From JAXMHQ01 sp046346665 (GTDB taxonomy: Bacteria; Verrucomicrobiota; Verrucomicrobiia; Limisphaerales; JAXMHQ01), in contig JAXMHQ010000006.1 in assembly GCA_046346665.1 (NCBI GenBank), forward strand, positions 1 to 64,000: a stretch of 64,000 nucleotides of DNA, given 5' to 3'. The translations under genes were made by a program, and so were the position numbers. The notes under the pieces were generated by a model. It saw only the letters and a list, made by a program, of their open reading frames with translations, had not been told where the DNA came from and made no database searches. Shown piece after piece: positions 34,146 to 43,366 of the stretch. How positions within the stretch are numbered: position 1 is the stretch's first letter; every line of letters starts with the position of its first letter.

Positions 34146-35353
34146 AACGATTTCTCAACACCGTTCGCATCGCCCTCCGCGCCCTGCGCCGGAACATCCT
34201 GCGCACCGTCCTGACCATGCTCGGCATGATCATCGGCGTCGCCGCCGTCATCGCCGCCATCGGTATCGGCAACGGCGCCAAATCCCAGGTCGAAGCCCAG
34301 ATCGCCAGCCTCGGGCAAAACGTCGTGTCCGTCTTCCCCGGCAGCTTCACGTCGGGCGGCGCCCGCGGCGGCTGGGGCTCCGCCAGCAGCCTCGTCCCGG
34401 AGGAAACCCGCGCCATCCTGCGCGAAATCCCCGGTGTCGTCGCCGTCAGCGCCGAAATCCGCGACCGCCAGCAGGTCATGGCCAACGGCCTCAACTGGAA
34501 CACCCAGATCCTCGGCGAATCCCCCGATTACCTCGGCATCCGCGCCTGGGGCCTCGATAGCGGCGCCATGTTCTCCGACACCGACGTCAACAGCGCCGCC
34601 AAGGTCGCCGTCATCGGCAAAACCATCGTCGACCAGATTTTCAACGGCGAAAATCCCCTCGGCGAAACCATCCGCATCCGCAACATGCCGTTCAAAGTCG
34701 TCGGCGTCCTCAGCGCCAAGGGCGTCAATTTCTTCGGCCAGGACCAGGACGACGTCGTCATCATCCCCTACACCAGCGCCATGCGCCGCGTCTCCCGCCG
34801 CCAATACCTCAGCTCCATCCTCATCCAGGCCGCGTCCGCCGACCAGATGATGCGCATCCAGGACGACGTGAACGACCTGCTCCAGCAGCGCCGGCCGGGG
34901 CGCGATCCGGACTTCACCGTGCGCAACCAGCTCGAACTCGCCCAGGCCGCCACCGCCACGTCCAAAACCATGACCGCACTGCTCGGCGCCATCGCCGGCG
35001 TCTCGCTCATCATCGGCGGCATCGGCATCATGAATATCATGCTCGTCAGCGTCACCGAGCGCACCCGCGAAATCGGCATCCGCATGGCCGTCGGCGCCCG
35101 CGGCCGCGATATCCTCGTCCAGTTCCTCGGCGAAGCCATCACGCTCAGCGCCATCGGCGGTTCCATCGGCATTGTCGTCGGCATCTTCACCTCCCGCGCC
35201 GTCGCTTCCTTCATGCATTGGCCCACCCTCACCCCCTTGATGTGGATCGCCATCGCGTTCATCTCCAGCGCACTCGTCGGAATCTTCTCCGGGTTTTATC
35301 CCGCCTGGAAAGCCTCCCAGCTCGATCCGATCGAGGCGCTGCGCTACGAGTAA
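34142..35353 (+). CDS. MacB/FtsX-type ABC permease
   Basis: 403 residues: first membrane helix in RTVLTMLGMIIGVAAVIAAIGIGNGAK, a large periplasmic domain (MacB_PCD, about 45-270), then three helices (about 280-390) with GGIGIMNIMLVSVTERTREIGIRMAVGA, the FtsX signature, and a C-terminus in PAWKASQLDPIEALRYE as in typical MacB. The gene is translationally coupled to the ATPase. The likely cargo is an exported small peptide, lipid or antibiotic. Sua5 follows after 5 bp. Confidence 0.93.
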
Positions 35354-35358
35354 TTCCC

Positions 35359-36423
35359 GTGCAAGCCGAACGGTCCACCCATCGAATCGCCCAGGTGCTC
35401 CCGGCCCACACACCGGACCTGTTCCGGTCGGCCGTGCGCCAGGCCGCGGACCGCCTGAACGCAGGCGATGTGGTCGCGCTGCCGACCGAAACCGTCTACG
35501 GTCTCGCCGCCAACGCACTGGACGCCGAGGCGGTCGCCGGCATCTACCGCGCCAAAGGCCGGCCCGCCCATAACCCGATCATCGTTCACGTGGCTTCGCT
35601 CGACATGGCCCGCGCCTGCGTGACCGCATGGCCGGAGGCCGCCGCCAGGCTTGCCGCGGCGTTCTGGCCGGGTCCGCTCACCCTCGTCCTGTCCCGCTCG
35701 GAAAAAGTCCCCGGCATCGTCACCGCCGGCGGACCAACCGTTGGCATCCGCTGGCCCTCGCATCCGCTCATCCAGGCCGTGATCCGGAAATGCAATTTTC
35801 CACTCGCCGCCCCCAGCGCAAACCTGTCGAACCGCATCTCCCCCACCAGCGCCGAACACGTCCTGGAGCAACTGGGCGATCGCATCCCGCTGATCGTGGA
35901 CGGCGGCGCGTCGGCCGTCGGGATCGAATCCACCGTGCTGGATCTGACAGTCGATCCGCCGCGCGTGCTGCGGCCCGGAATGATCCACGAACCCGCGCTG
36001 GCCGCAGTTCTGGGAAACCTTCGCCACGTGGAACTTGGTGAACGTGCAACCTGCAACCTGCAACCTGCAACCCTCCGCAGCCCCGGCTTGCTGGCCAAGC
36101 ATTACGCGCCCCGCGCGCGGCTGGTGATCCTGCGCTGGCGCAACGACGCCGACCTGGAGCGGTTGGCGGAGGGACTCCGCCTCGCGCCGGGCGACACGCA
36201 TGTGCTCGCGCATCACCGGATCCCGGGTGCCGGCCGCTGGCGCGAAGTCAGCGTGATCCCGCACGACCCCGAGGCGTTCGCCCGCGCGCTGTACGCGGAA
36301 CTGCATCGCTGCGACGCGGCCGGTGCGCAGAACATCGTGGTGGAATCCGTGCCGGACGGACCTGAATGGGCCGGGCTGGCGGACCGGTTGCGGCGCGCCG
36401 CGTCGCCGGGAGCCGGCGATTGA
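35359..36423 (+). CDS. Threonylcarbamoyl-AMP synthase (Sua5 type)
   Basis: 354 residues from the GTG at 35359, 5 bp after the permease stop. Makes threonylcarbamoyl-AMP for the t6A modification of tRNA. The TsaC domain (about 20-215) has DVVALPTETVYGLAANALD, KGRPAHNPIIVHV, WPGPLTLVL, VGIRWPSHPL, APSANLSNRISPT and GIESTVLDL. The Sua5 linker motif KHYAPRARL and the C-terminal Rossmann-like domain follow. At about residues 229-238, just before the linker, ATCNLQPAT is encoded by four TGCAACC repeats, inserted in a loop that tolerates length change. A housekeeping tRNA gene within an efflux operon, ahead of tolC, is odd. Confidence 0.92.
   Translation: MQAERSTHRIAQVLPAHTPDLFRSAVRQAADRLNAGDVVALPTETVYGLAANALDAEAVAGIYRAKGRPAHNPIIVHVASLDMARACVTAWPEAAARLAAAFWPGPLTLVLSRSEKVPGIVTAGGPTVGIRWPSHPLIQAVIRKCNFPLAAPSANLSNRISPTSAEHVLEQLGDRIPLIVDGGASAVGIESTVLDLTVDPPRVLRPGMIHEPALAAVLGNLRHVELGERATCNLQPATLRSPGLLAKHYAPRARLVILRWRNDADLERLAEGLRLAPGDTHVLAHHRIPGAGRWREVSVIPHDPEAFARALYAELHRCDAAGAQNIVVESVPDGPEWAGLADRLRRAASPGAGD
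36045..36072. repeat. In-frame 7-bp repeat array inside sua5
   Basis: Exactly four tandem TGCAACC units. Read in the gene's frame as CNLQPAT-type residues, the same heptapeptide as in ileS, on the opposite genomic strand. Confidence 0.9.
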
Positions 36424-36518
36424 GCATAACGATTTCGGGCCGCGGGCGTCTCATTCAGATCGGGAATGATGCGCATGCGGCCGATTGAACCTGGATTTGA
36501 CAACAGTGATTTGACGAA

Positions 36519-38246
36519 ATGAAAGCGATCCCTCACTCTTCGAGTTCCATGAGCAGCATTCGAGTTTCAGTCCTGGCGGCGCTGGCAGGCGGCGTCCTGG
36601 CCGGCCAGGCGCAGACCAACATCATTGAAGGCGTTCCGATGCAGGACGCAACCGTTTCGGCTCAACCCGCCGCCGGCAAGGCCCCGCAGAAAATGATGTC
36701 GCTCGAGGACTGCCTCGTCGTCGCGCTCCAGCACAATTTCGACATCCAGATCCAGCGATACAACCCCGAGATCGCCCGCGGCGTGCTCGGGGCGTCTTAC
36801 GGCGCCTACGATCCCAACCTCGCGCTCGCCGGCGAGCACGATCGGAATGTGCAACCGGGCGGTATCGACGGCCTGGGCCAGGTTTACACGGGATCGGAGT
36901 ATGACCAGAACCAGATCAGCGGCGGGCTCACGGGCCTTCTGCCCTGGGGCATGAGCTACAACCTGGGAGCGAACGTGAACGACCAATGGGGAACCAAGAA
37001 CGTGCTGCAACCCAACTTCGCCCAGCCGCGCGGCACCTCCACCAATTATTTCACGGATCTCAACGGCAACCAGGTCGGATTGATCAGCACCAATTACGCG
37101 GCCACCACCCAGCCGGTTCCGTTTGAATATTCCAGCGGCCAGGCGGCCGTCGCGTCGCTGCAACAGCCGTTGCTCCGCAATTTCTGGATCGACCAGCCGC
37201 GCCTCACCATCTTCATCAACAAGGCCAACCTCCGATCGAGCGAGGCGGATTTCCGGGACCAGGTGATGGCGACCATCACGTCGGTGGAGACCGCGTATTT
37301 CAATCTGATTTCGGCCGACGAAAATGTGGCGGTGCAAATGAAGGCGCTGGAACTGGCGGAGGAAACCGCCGCCGAGGATCGCAAGCGCGTGGAAGTGGGC
37401 GCTGCGGCGCCGCTGGACGCGCGCCAGTCCGAATCCCAGGCCGCCACCAGCCGCGCCGACCTGCTGCAGGCCCTGGCGTCGCGCGAAACCACCGAGCGCG
37501 TCCTGAAAAACCTGCTGAGCGACAGCTACACCAACGAATGGTCCGTCCTGCGCATTCTGCCGACGGATAAACTGCTGGCGATGCCGCAGTCGTTCGATCT
37601 GCAGCAGAGTTGGAAACGCGGCCTGACGCAGGGCCCCGGTCTCCAGCAGTCGCGCCTGGTCGTCGCCAAAAATACCAGGACCGTCAGCTACCAGAAAAAC
37701 CAGCTCTACCCCGAGCTCGACCTCATCGGCAGCTACGGCCTGCAGGCCGGCGGCGCCGCGAAGGAATACAGCGACGCCATCAGCCAGATCCGCGGGGCCG
37801 ATTACCCGTTCTGGTCCGTCGGCGCCCAGATGTCCATCCCCCTCAGCCAGACCGCGGCGCGCAATAATTACAAATCGGCCAAGGCCGTGAAGGAACAATC
37901 GGCCGTGCAACTCAAGCAGCTCGAACAACAGCGGATGATCGTCATCGAAAACGACATCGCCAATGCGCGGACGGATTTCGAGCGGGTCGCGGCGACGCAT
38001 CAGGCGCGGTTGTACGCCGAGGCGGCGCTGGAGGCGGAACAGAAGAAACTCGAGAACGGCAAGAGCACCACGTTCGTCGTCCTCGGATTGCAGACCAAGC
38101 TCACCACCGCCCGAACCGACGAGATCAACGCGCTCGCCCAATATAACATCGCCCTGGCCCAGCTCGCCTTCGACGAAGGCGCCACCCTCGAACGACGCAA
38201 AGTGTCGCTCGAGGCCAAAACCTCCACCGCCAAGCTGGCGCAGTAG
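36519..38246 (+). CDS. TolC-family outer-membrane efflux protein
   Basis: 575 residues, with a signal peptide to about residue 33 (VLAALAGGVLAGQAQT). Two repeats of long helices and beta-segments: MSLEDCLVVALQHNFDIQIQRYNPEIARG starts the first OEP unit; VEVGAAAPLDARQSESQAATSRADLLQA and ELDLIGSYGLQAGG start the second half's elements. It forms the outer channel for MacA-MacB upstream. 95 bp separate it from sua5; the operon macA-macB-permease-sua5-tolC is likely read through. A long perfect hairpin follows the stop. Confidence 0.92.
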   Translation: MKAIPHSSSSMSSIRVSVLAALAGGVLAGQAQTNIIEGVPMQDATVSAQPAAGKAPQKMMSLEDCLVVALQHNFDIQIQRYNPEIARGVLGASYGAYDPNLALAGEHDRNVQPGGIDGLGQVYTGSEYDQNQISGGLTGLLPWGMSYNLGANVNDQWGTKNVLQPNFAQPRGTSTNYFTDLNGNQVGLISTNYAATTQPVPFEYSSGQAAVASLQQPLLRNFWIDQPRLTIFINKANLRSSEADFRDQVMATITSVETAYFNLISADENVAVQMKALELAEETAAEDRKRVEVGAAAPLDARQSESQAATSRADLLQALASRETTERVLKNLLSDSYTNEWSVLRILPTDKLLAMPQSFDLQQSWKRGLTQGPGLQQSRLVVAKNTRTVSYQKNQLYPELDLIGSYGLQAGGAAKEYSDAISQIRGADYPFWSVGAQMSIPLSQTAARNNYKSAKAVKEQSAVQLKQLEQQRMIVIENDIANARTDFERVAATHQARLYAEAALEAEQKKLENGKSTTFVVLGLQTKLTTARTDEINALAQYNIALAQLAFDEGATLERRKVSLEAKTSTAKLAQ

Positions 38247-38250
38247 AACC

Positions 38251-38346
38251 CACGGTGGGGCGAGACTCCGTCGAGCCCTGAACTTGGATTTGAGATTTCA
38301 AATTTGAAATTTCAGAGAGGGCTCGACAGAGTCTCGCCCCACCGTG
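38251..38346. repeat. GGTGGGGCGAGACTCCGTCG hairpin after tolC
   Basis: 96-bp inverted repeat with 30-bp arms at 38251-38280 and 38317-38346, one or two mismatches, and an AT-rich middle containing its own TTTCAAATTTGAAA palindrome. Likely also a terminator or mRNA end. Same word family as at 24453-24477, 31694, 43268, 56486. Confidence 0.85.
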
Positions 38347-38428
38347 CATCCCAGCGCATTGCGTTTTCGCCCCGCTTCTGCTATTCCCCACCGTTTTGAA
38401 TGATTAATCCCGCCTGGCGGGACGTCGA

Positions 38429-41047
38429 ATGAGCATGGCAAACGCGGTGCTAGGCCGGGGACGTGTCGTCGTGGACGGCAGGTTCTTCCGGCTGGGCGAT
38501 CAGAAGTTTTACGTCAAAGGCGTGACCTACGGGCCATTTGCGCCCGATGGGAGCGGCCTGCCTTTTGCCGCGCCGGAACAAACCCGCCGGGATTTCGAGC
38601 TCATCCGCAGCCTCGGCGCCAACGTTGTTCGCGTCTACCACGTCCCGCCCCGATGGTTCCTCGATCTCGCCCAGTCCAGCCAGCTCTTCGTCCTGATCGA
38701 CATTCCGTGGAGCAAACACCTGAGCTTCGACACCGCGGATCGCAAGGCCGGCGCACGGGAGGCCGTTCGCCAGGCCATCCGCGCCTGCCAGCGCCACCCC
38801 GCCGTGTTTGCCTTCAGCGTCGTGAACGAAATCCCGCCGGACCTCGTCCGCTGGATGGGCCCGCGGCACGTTGCCGAATTCATCGACGAACTTATCGCCG
38901 AGGCGAAGAAGATCGATCCCGATTGCCTTTGCACCTTCGGCAATTTTCCATCGACGGAATTTCTCATGCCCCAGGGGCCGGATTTTCTGTGCTTCAACGT
39001 CTACCTGCACCAGGAGCGGCCGTTCCAGAATTACTTGGCGCGCCTCCAGATGATGGCGGACGCGAAGCCCCTCGTGCTCGGCGAATTTGGTGTCGACACC
39101 CTGCGCGAAGGCGAGGAGCGCCAGCGCGAGATGTTGTCGTGGCAGATCGAAGACGCGTTTCGCGCCGGCCTGGCCGGCGTGGTGGTGTTCAGCTTCACCG
39201 ACGACTGGCACCGCGACGGTCGGCAGGTTGACGACTGGAAAATGGGGCTGACCAATGCCGCCCGAGCCCCGAAACCCGCCTTCGACGCCGTCCGCAGTAA
39301 ATTTCTCCAGGCTCCCTATTTTCCGCTCCCGCGATGCCCGCGCATCTCCGTCGTCGTGGCCAGTTACAACGGCGAACGCACCCTCAAGACCTGCCTGGAA
39401 TCCCTCCAGCGCCTCCACTACCCGGATTACGAAATCATCCTCGTCGACGACGGATCCACCGATGCCACCCCGCAGATTGTGAACCGGGTGCGATGGTCGG
39501 ATGGGACGGGCCCGGACCCCGCGGCCGCACCGCGGGAAGGACTGCAGCGCTTTGTCACCCTCCGGCATGAAGTCAACCGGGGGCTTTCCGCGGCCCGGAA
39601 CACCGGCATCGCCGCCGCCCGGGGAGAAGTCGTTGCGTTCACCGACTCCGACTGCCGGGTGGACGAGGACTGGCTGTATTACCTCGCGGCGGATCTGCTG
39701 GGCGGCGAATACGCGGGCATCGGCGGACCGAATCTTCTGCCGCCGGAGGATTCCCATGTCGCGGCGGCGGTGATGGTGTCGCCGGGCGGTCCGGCGCACG
39801 TGATGCTGACCGACCGGCAGGCGGAACACATCCCCGGCTGCAACATGGCGTTTTACAAATGGGTTTTGGAGGAAATCGGCGGATTCGATCCGCAATTCCG
39901 CCGGGCCGGCGACGACGTGGACCTGTGCTGGCGGCTGCAGCAGGCGGGATACAGGATCGGGTTCAGCCCCGCAGCCTTCGTGTGGCATAACCGCCGCTCC
40001 ACCGTGGCGGCGTACCTCCGCCAGCAACAGGGATACGGCGAGGCCGAAGCCCTGCTGGTCCAAAAGCACCCGGAGAATTTCAATTCCCTGGGCGGCGGCG
40101 TCTGGCGCGGCCGCATTTACGCCCCGTCCAAGTTCGGCCTCCACCTCCAGCCGCCGGTGATTTATCACGGCCTGTTCGGCAGCGCCGGATTCCAGCGCCT
40201 CTACGCGTCGGAACCCGCCACGACACTCATGCTCTGCACGACGCCGGAATATTACCTGCTCGTGCTGGGTCCGCTGGCGGTGCTGTCGGTCGTCGTTCCC
40301 TACCTCTGGCCGCTGGCGATCGCGGCGCTGCTGGTGCCTATCGTTATCTGCGCTGCTTCCGGCGCACAGGCCGTGCTGCCCCGCAACCGCGTCCGCTGGT
40401 GGTCCCGCCCGCTCGTCGCGCTCCTCTTCTTCCTGCAGCCGATCGTCCGCGGCGCGGAACGCTACCGCGGCCGGCTCACATTCCGGCCCCGCTCCTCCGC
40501 GGCCCGGCAGTCCCTCGATTCCGAGGCGCTGCGGATCAGCAACGTCTCGCTGTCGGAATTGGATTACTGGACGGAACGCGGGATGGACCGGCTCCAGTTT
40601 GTCGCCGCGGTTCTCGAGCGCCTCGATCAAGAGGGCTGGACCCGGGAATCCGACATTGGCTGGAGCAATTACGACGTGCTCATCCACGGCACCCGGTGGA
40701 GCCACCTGGAATTGACCACCCTGGCCGAGGAACACTCCCAGGGCCGCCGCAAAATCCGATGCAGGCTCCGCACCCGCTGGTCGCTCGACGCCGTGGTCGC
40801 GTTCTGGACGCTCGCCGCCGCCGGACTGCTGGTCATCGGGCTCCTCCATTCGTGGCGCCCCTGGTCCTGGCTCCTCCTCGGGTCGCTCCCGCTGGCAATC
40901 TGGTATCTGCAATTCGACCAGCGCAACCTCCAAAGCCTCGTCGCCGTGTTCCTCGACGAGCTGGCGCGCGACAACGGACTGACCCGGATCCAGGCCGTGC
41001 CCGCCCCCCAGGACCCCGCCATCAAGGCGCCTTCACCGCCGCCGTAG
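38429..41047 (+). CDS. Glycosidase-like domain fused to a GT2 membrane glycosyltransferase
   Basis: 872 residues, no signal peptide. Residues about 15-285 are a TIM-barrel glycosidase of the GH2/GH5 clan: YVKGVTYGPF, RSLGANVVRVYHVPP, the acid/base-type Glu in VVNEIPPDL and the nucleophile-type Glu in LGEFGVDTL. Residues about 302-560 are a GT2 transferase with ISVVVASYNGERTLKTCLESL, DDGSTD, ARGEVVAFTDSDCRVDE (DxD-like) and an R..GDDVDLCWRLQQAGY (Q/RxxRW-like) end. Membrane pairs lie at about 610-660 and 785-830. The enzyme probably polymerises or remodels a surface polysaccharide from the cytosolic side, while the hydrolase part acts as a transglycosidase or regulator. Both catalytic sets appear intact. 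The TAG stop starts another repeat. Confidence 0.8.
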   Translation: MSMANAVLGRGRVVVDGRFFRLGDQKFYVKGVTYGPFAPDGSGLPFAAPEQTRRDFELIRSLGANVVRVYHVPPRWFLDLAQSSQLFVLIDIPWSKHLSFDTADRKAGAREAVRQAIRACQRHPAVFAFSVVNEIPPDLVRWMGPRHVAEFIDELIAEAKKIDPDCLCTFGNFPSTEFLMPQGPDFLCFNVYLHQERPFQNYLARLQMMADAKPLVLGEFGVDTLREGEERQREMLSWQIEDAFRAGLAGVVVFSFTDDWHRDGRQVDDWKMGLTNAARAPKPAFDAVRSKFLQAPYFPLPRCPRISVVVASYNGERTLKTCLESLQRLHYPDYEIILVDDGSTDATPQIVNRVRWSDGTGPDPAAAPREGLQRFVTLRHEVNRGLSAARNTGIAAARGEVVAFTDSDCRVDEDWLYYLAADLLGGEYAGIGGPNLLPPEDSHVAAAVMVSPGGPAHVMLTDRQAEHIPGCNMAFYKWVLEEIGGFDPQFRRAGDDVDLCWRLQQAGYRIGFSPAAFVWHNRRSTVAAYLRQQQGYGEAEALLVQKHPENFNSLGGGVWRGRIYAPSKFGLHLQPPVIYHGLFGSAGFQRLYASEPATTLMLCTTPEYYLLVLGPLAVLSVVVPYLWPLAIAALLVPIVICAASGAQAVLPRNRVRWWSRPLVALLFFLQPIVRGAERYRGRLTFRPRSSAARQSLDSEALRISNVSLSELDYWTERGMDRLQFVAAVLERLDQEGWTRESDIGWSNYDVLIHGTRWSHLELTTLAEEHSQGRRKIRCRLRTRWSLDAVVAFWTLAAAGLLVIGLLHSWRPWSWLLLGSLPLAIWYLQFDQRNLQSLVAVFLDELARDNGLTRIQAVPAPQDPAIKAPSPPP

Positions 41048-41103
41048 CCGCAATCGTGAGATTGCGGTCCCTTCGCCGATCCGCGACCTCACGATCGCGG
41101 CTC
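41045..41103. repeat. TAGCCGC(A/G)ATCGT hairpin at gene end
   Basis: Arms TAGCCGCAATCGTGAG (41045-41060) and CTCACGATCGCGGCT (41089-41103). The stop codon of the preceding gene is its first three bases, as at the MFS gene (2253). Confidence 0.75.
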
Positions 41104-41184
41104 CGCGCCGCGCCGCAATCAACTTGGCCGCTCTGAAAAGTTGGAGTATTCTCTGCCTCCAGCTCCCGTTGCGGGAGTCTCTGC

Positions 41185-41979
41185 ATGATTGAATACCATC
41201 GATTGCTCCGCCTGGTGCTCGACCAGGGGAAATTCAAGTCCGACCGGACGGGCACCGGCACTTACTCCGTGTTCGGCGCCCAGGCCCGGTTCCCGCTCCA
41301 GCCGGCGTTCCCGCTCCTGACAACGAAGAAACTGCACCTCAAATCCATCATCCACGAGCTGCTCTGGTTCCTCAAAGGCGACACGAACATCCAATATCTC
41401 AACGAGCGCGGCGTGACAATCTGGGACGAGTGGGCCGACAAGAACGGCGACCTCGGCCGCATCTACGGCGCGCAATGGTGCGACTGGCGGACGTCGGACG
41501 GCCGCTCAATCAATCAAATCGACACCGTGATCGAGCAGATTCGCAAGGACCCGGACAGCCGGCGGCTGATCGTCAGCGCCTGGAATGCCGGCGAACTGGA
41601 CCGTATGGCGCTGGCGCCCTGTCACGCGCTATTCCAGTTCTATGTCTCCGACGGCGAGTTGAGCTGCCAGCTTTACCAGCGCAGCGCCGATCTTTTCCTG
41701 GGAGTTCCCTTCAACATCGCCTCCTATGCGTTGCTGACCCAAATGGTCGCGCAGGTATGCGGGCTGAAGCCGGGCACATTTGTGCATACCTTCGGCGACC
41801 TGCACCTCTATTCCAATCATCTCGAACAGGCCCGGCTCCAGCTCAGCCGCGAACCCCGGCCGCTGCCCGTGATGAAACTGAACCCGGCCGTGACCAACAT
41901 CCACGATTTTAAGTACGAGGATTTCGAACTCACGGGCTACGATTCGCACCCCGCCATCAAGGCCCCCATCGCCATTTAA
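41185..41979 (+). CDS. thyA: Thymidylate synthase
   Basis: 264 residues, the E. coli ThyA length. Converts dUMP to dTMP with methylene-tetrahydrofolate, cytoplasmic. Seen: DRTGTGTYSVFG (phosphate Arg), LKSIIHELLWFLKGDTN, IWDEWAD, the catalytic Cys146 in LAPCHALFQFY, RSADLFLGVPFNIASYALL and HTFGDLHLYSNH. A classical ThyA, not ThyX. Folate-linked genes around it are only a divergent DHPS at 45.6 kb. A strong hairpin 27 bp past its stop would terminate the transcript. Confidence 0.98.
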   Translation: MIEYHRLLRLVLDQGKFKSDRTGTGTYSVFGAQARFPLQPAFPLLTTKKLHLKSIIHELLWFLKGDTNIQYLNERGVTIWDEWADKNGDLGRIYGAQWCDWRTSDGRSINQIDTVIEQIRKDPDSRRLIVSAWNAGELDRMALAPCHALFQFYVSDGELSCQLYQRSADLFLGVPFNIASYALLTQMVAQVCGLKPGTFVHTFGDLHLYSNHLEQARLQLSREPRPLPVMKLNPAVTNIHDFKYEDFELTGYDSHPAIKAPIAI

Positions 41980-42005
41980 GTCCCCCCCGCCGCCGCCCAA
42001 TCGCC

Positions 42006-42066
42006 AAATGTTGAATGTCTAGATGTGACACCCGGACCCGGTGTCACATCTAGACATTCAACATTT
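42006..42066. terminator. Perfect 27-bp stem hairpin downstream of thyA
   Basis: Arms 42006-42032 and 42040-42066 are perfectly complementary, with a 7-nt loop CGGACCC. Starts AAATGTTGAATGTCTAGATG. No U-tract after it. Likely RNA hairpin/terminator or dispersed palindrome. Confidence 0.7.
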
Positions 42067-42084
42067 GAAAGGCGCGGCCCCGGA

Positions 42085-42165
42085 TTATTTCTTGGTTTCG
42101 AACAAATAATCGGTTACCTCGCCGGGAATGGCCTGGAGCAGGGCATCCGGGTGTCTCGTTTCCAT
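42085..42165 (-). CDS. Possible 26-residue small ORF (weak)
   Basis: ATG at 42165 to TAA, reading METRHPDALLQAIPGEVTDY then LFETKK. The composition is protein-like, but there is no recognised family and no clear ribosome site. It could equally be the 3' remnant of a decayed gene. Otherwise 41980-42353 holds only the hairpin. Confidence 0.15.
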   Translation of the reverse strand: METRHPDALLQAIPGEVTDYLFETKK

Positions 42166-42353
42166 GACACAAGATGGGACGGCGGGAGAGAATTCCCATT
42201 TGGGAGAGATGCCCGTTTTCGAAGAGCGAAGCGCCCCGGCAGGAGGGGGAAAGCTCTTTAGACAGAATGGACAGAATTCCCAGAACGATCCGGGAAGGTT
42301 CCATTCGGTTTCATTCTGTTAATTCTGTCAAAAAGTCCTTCCCTGGTTTTGGA

Positions 42354-43136
42354 TTAAAGACCGGGGTCGAGATTTCTCAGGGCGTCGCGCATCTGGGCGG
42401 CTTTTTCGTAATTCTCCTCCTCGATGGCTTCGCTGAGGGCCTGTTCGATGCGTTCGCGGTTGGACAACGGGCGGCTCGACCGGATTTCGCCGAGCCAGGC
42501 TTCAAGCGACTGGAGTTCGCCGCACTGCTCCATCAGGTCGGCCCGGGAATGTTCGCGGAAAAACTCCCGGATCCGATCCATGCCTTCCTCCACCAGTCGG
42601 AATGCGTTCGGGTAGTCCCGGTCTTCCATGGATTGCATGGCCCGGGCGCGCGTCAGAATCATGACGGCCTGGGGGAAAAACTGTTTGAGCGGCCAGGCGG
42701 CCTCTTCGGAGGCGTATTTGCCAACGAATTCGAAAACCTCCAGGTTCCGCTCGGCATCCCGGATGACGCGCGGGTAATCGCTCATTTGAAGCAGGCAAAT
42801 GTAGCGATGATGATACTGCAGTATTTCGAGCTGCAAACGGGCGCAATCCTCCGCGTTCAGCTCAAATCGCTTGCCGCCCGGAGGCTTCGACGCCAAGTGC
42901 GCATAAAGGCGGCTCTGGAAGGCGTCAAACAAGGAATCATGGCCGTAAGGCCTTTTCCCGTCCGGCCGGCCTTCCATGTTCATCTGGAGAATGCCCAGGT
43001 CGACCCGAAGCTGGATCTTTTCGCGGCCATCCGCACCCGTGAATTTGCGCACCACCACCTGCCCGGGTTGGTGGTCCCAGTCTTCCAGCAGGTGCGAAAT
43101 GTCAAATTCGACCTCGTTGCGGTTCTCGTCGTCCAT
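42354..43136 (-). CDS. UVR-motif helical protein
   Basis: 260 residues, mostly helical, soluble. The C-terminus has the UVR (UvrB/UvrC) motif: SEAIEEENYEKAAQMRDALRNL. The N-terminal part (about 1-65) is beta-rich and acidic (VEFDISHLLEDWDHQPGQVVVRKFTG), and the centre has many Glu/Arg helices. UVR motifs mediate protein-protein contact in UvrB-UvrC and in the McsA regulator. Here zinc CxxC sites of McsA are absent, so it is neither UvrC nor classical McsA. No partner is adjacent. Function unknown. Confidence 0.75.
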   Translation of the reverse strand: MDDENRNEVEFDISHLLEDWDHQPGQVVVRKFTGADGREKIQLRVDLGILQMNMEGRPDGKRPYGHDSLFDAFQSRLYAHLASKPPGGKRFELNAEDCARLQLEILQYHHRYICLLQMSDYPRVIRDAERNLEVFEFVGKYASEEAAWPLKQFFPQAVMILTRARAMQSMEDRDYPNAFRLVEEGMDRIREFFREHSRADLMEQCGELQSLEAWLGEIRSSRPLSNRERIEQALSEAIEEENYEKAAQMRDALRNLDPGL

Positions 43137-43265
43137 TTGGTTTCTTCGGTCTGATTTTTAACCCGGATTTTTCCAAATGCCACAGGAAAATTTTCCGTAA
43201 AAATCAGGAGCCTCGTGGCCCCGGCTCGGGACAAGGGGATTATTGGATTGATGGATTGATGGATT

Positions 43266-43296
43266 GTCGAGGGCTCGACGGAGTCTCGCCCCACCG
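43266..43296. repeat. GGTGGGGCGAGACTCCGTCG repeat, reverse copy
   Basis: CGAGGGCTCGACGGAGTCTC followed by GCCCCACCG, complement of the arm found at 38251, 56486 and elsewhere. Preceded by TGGATTGA words. Lies in the leader of the methyltransferase gene. Confidence 0.8.
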
Positions 43297-43366
43297 GGTC
43301 TCGCCCCGCGGGGCTCAAGGCTTGGCGGAGCTTGTAATTGCAGGCGGATTAAGCGAAAACGAGGAC

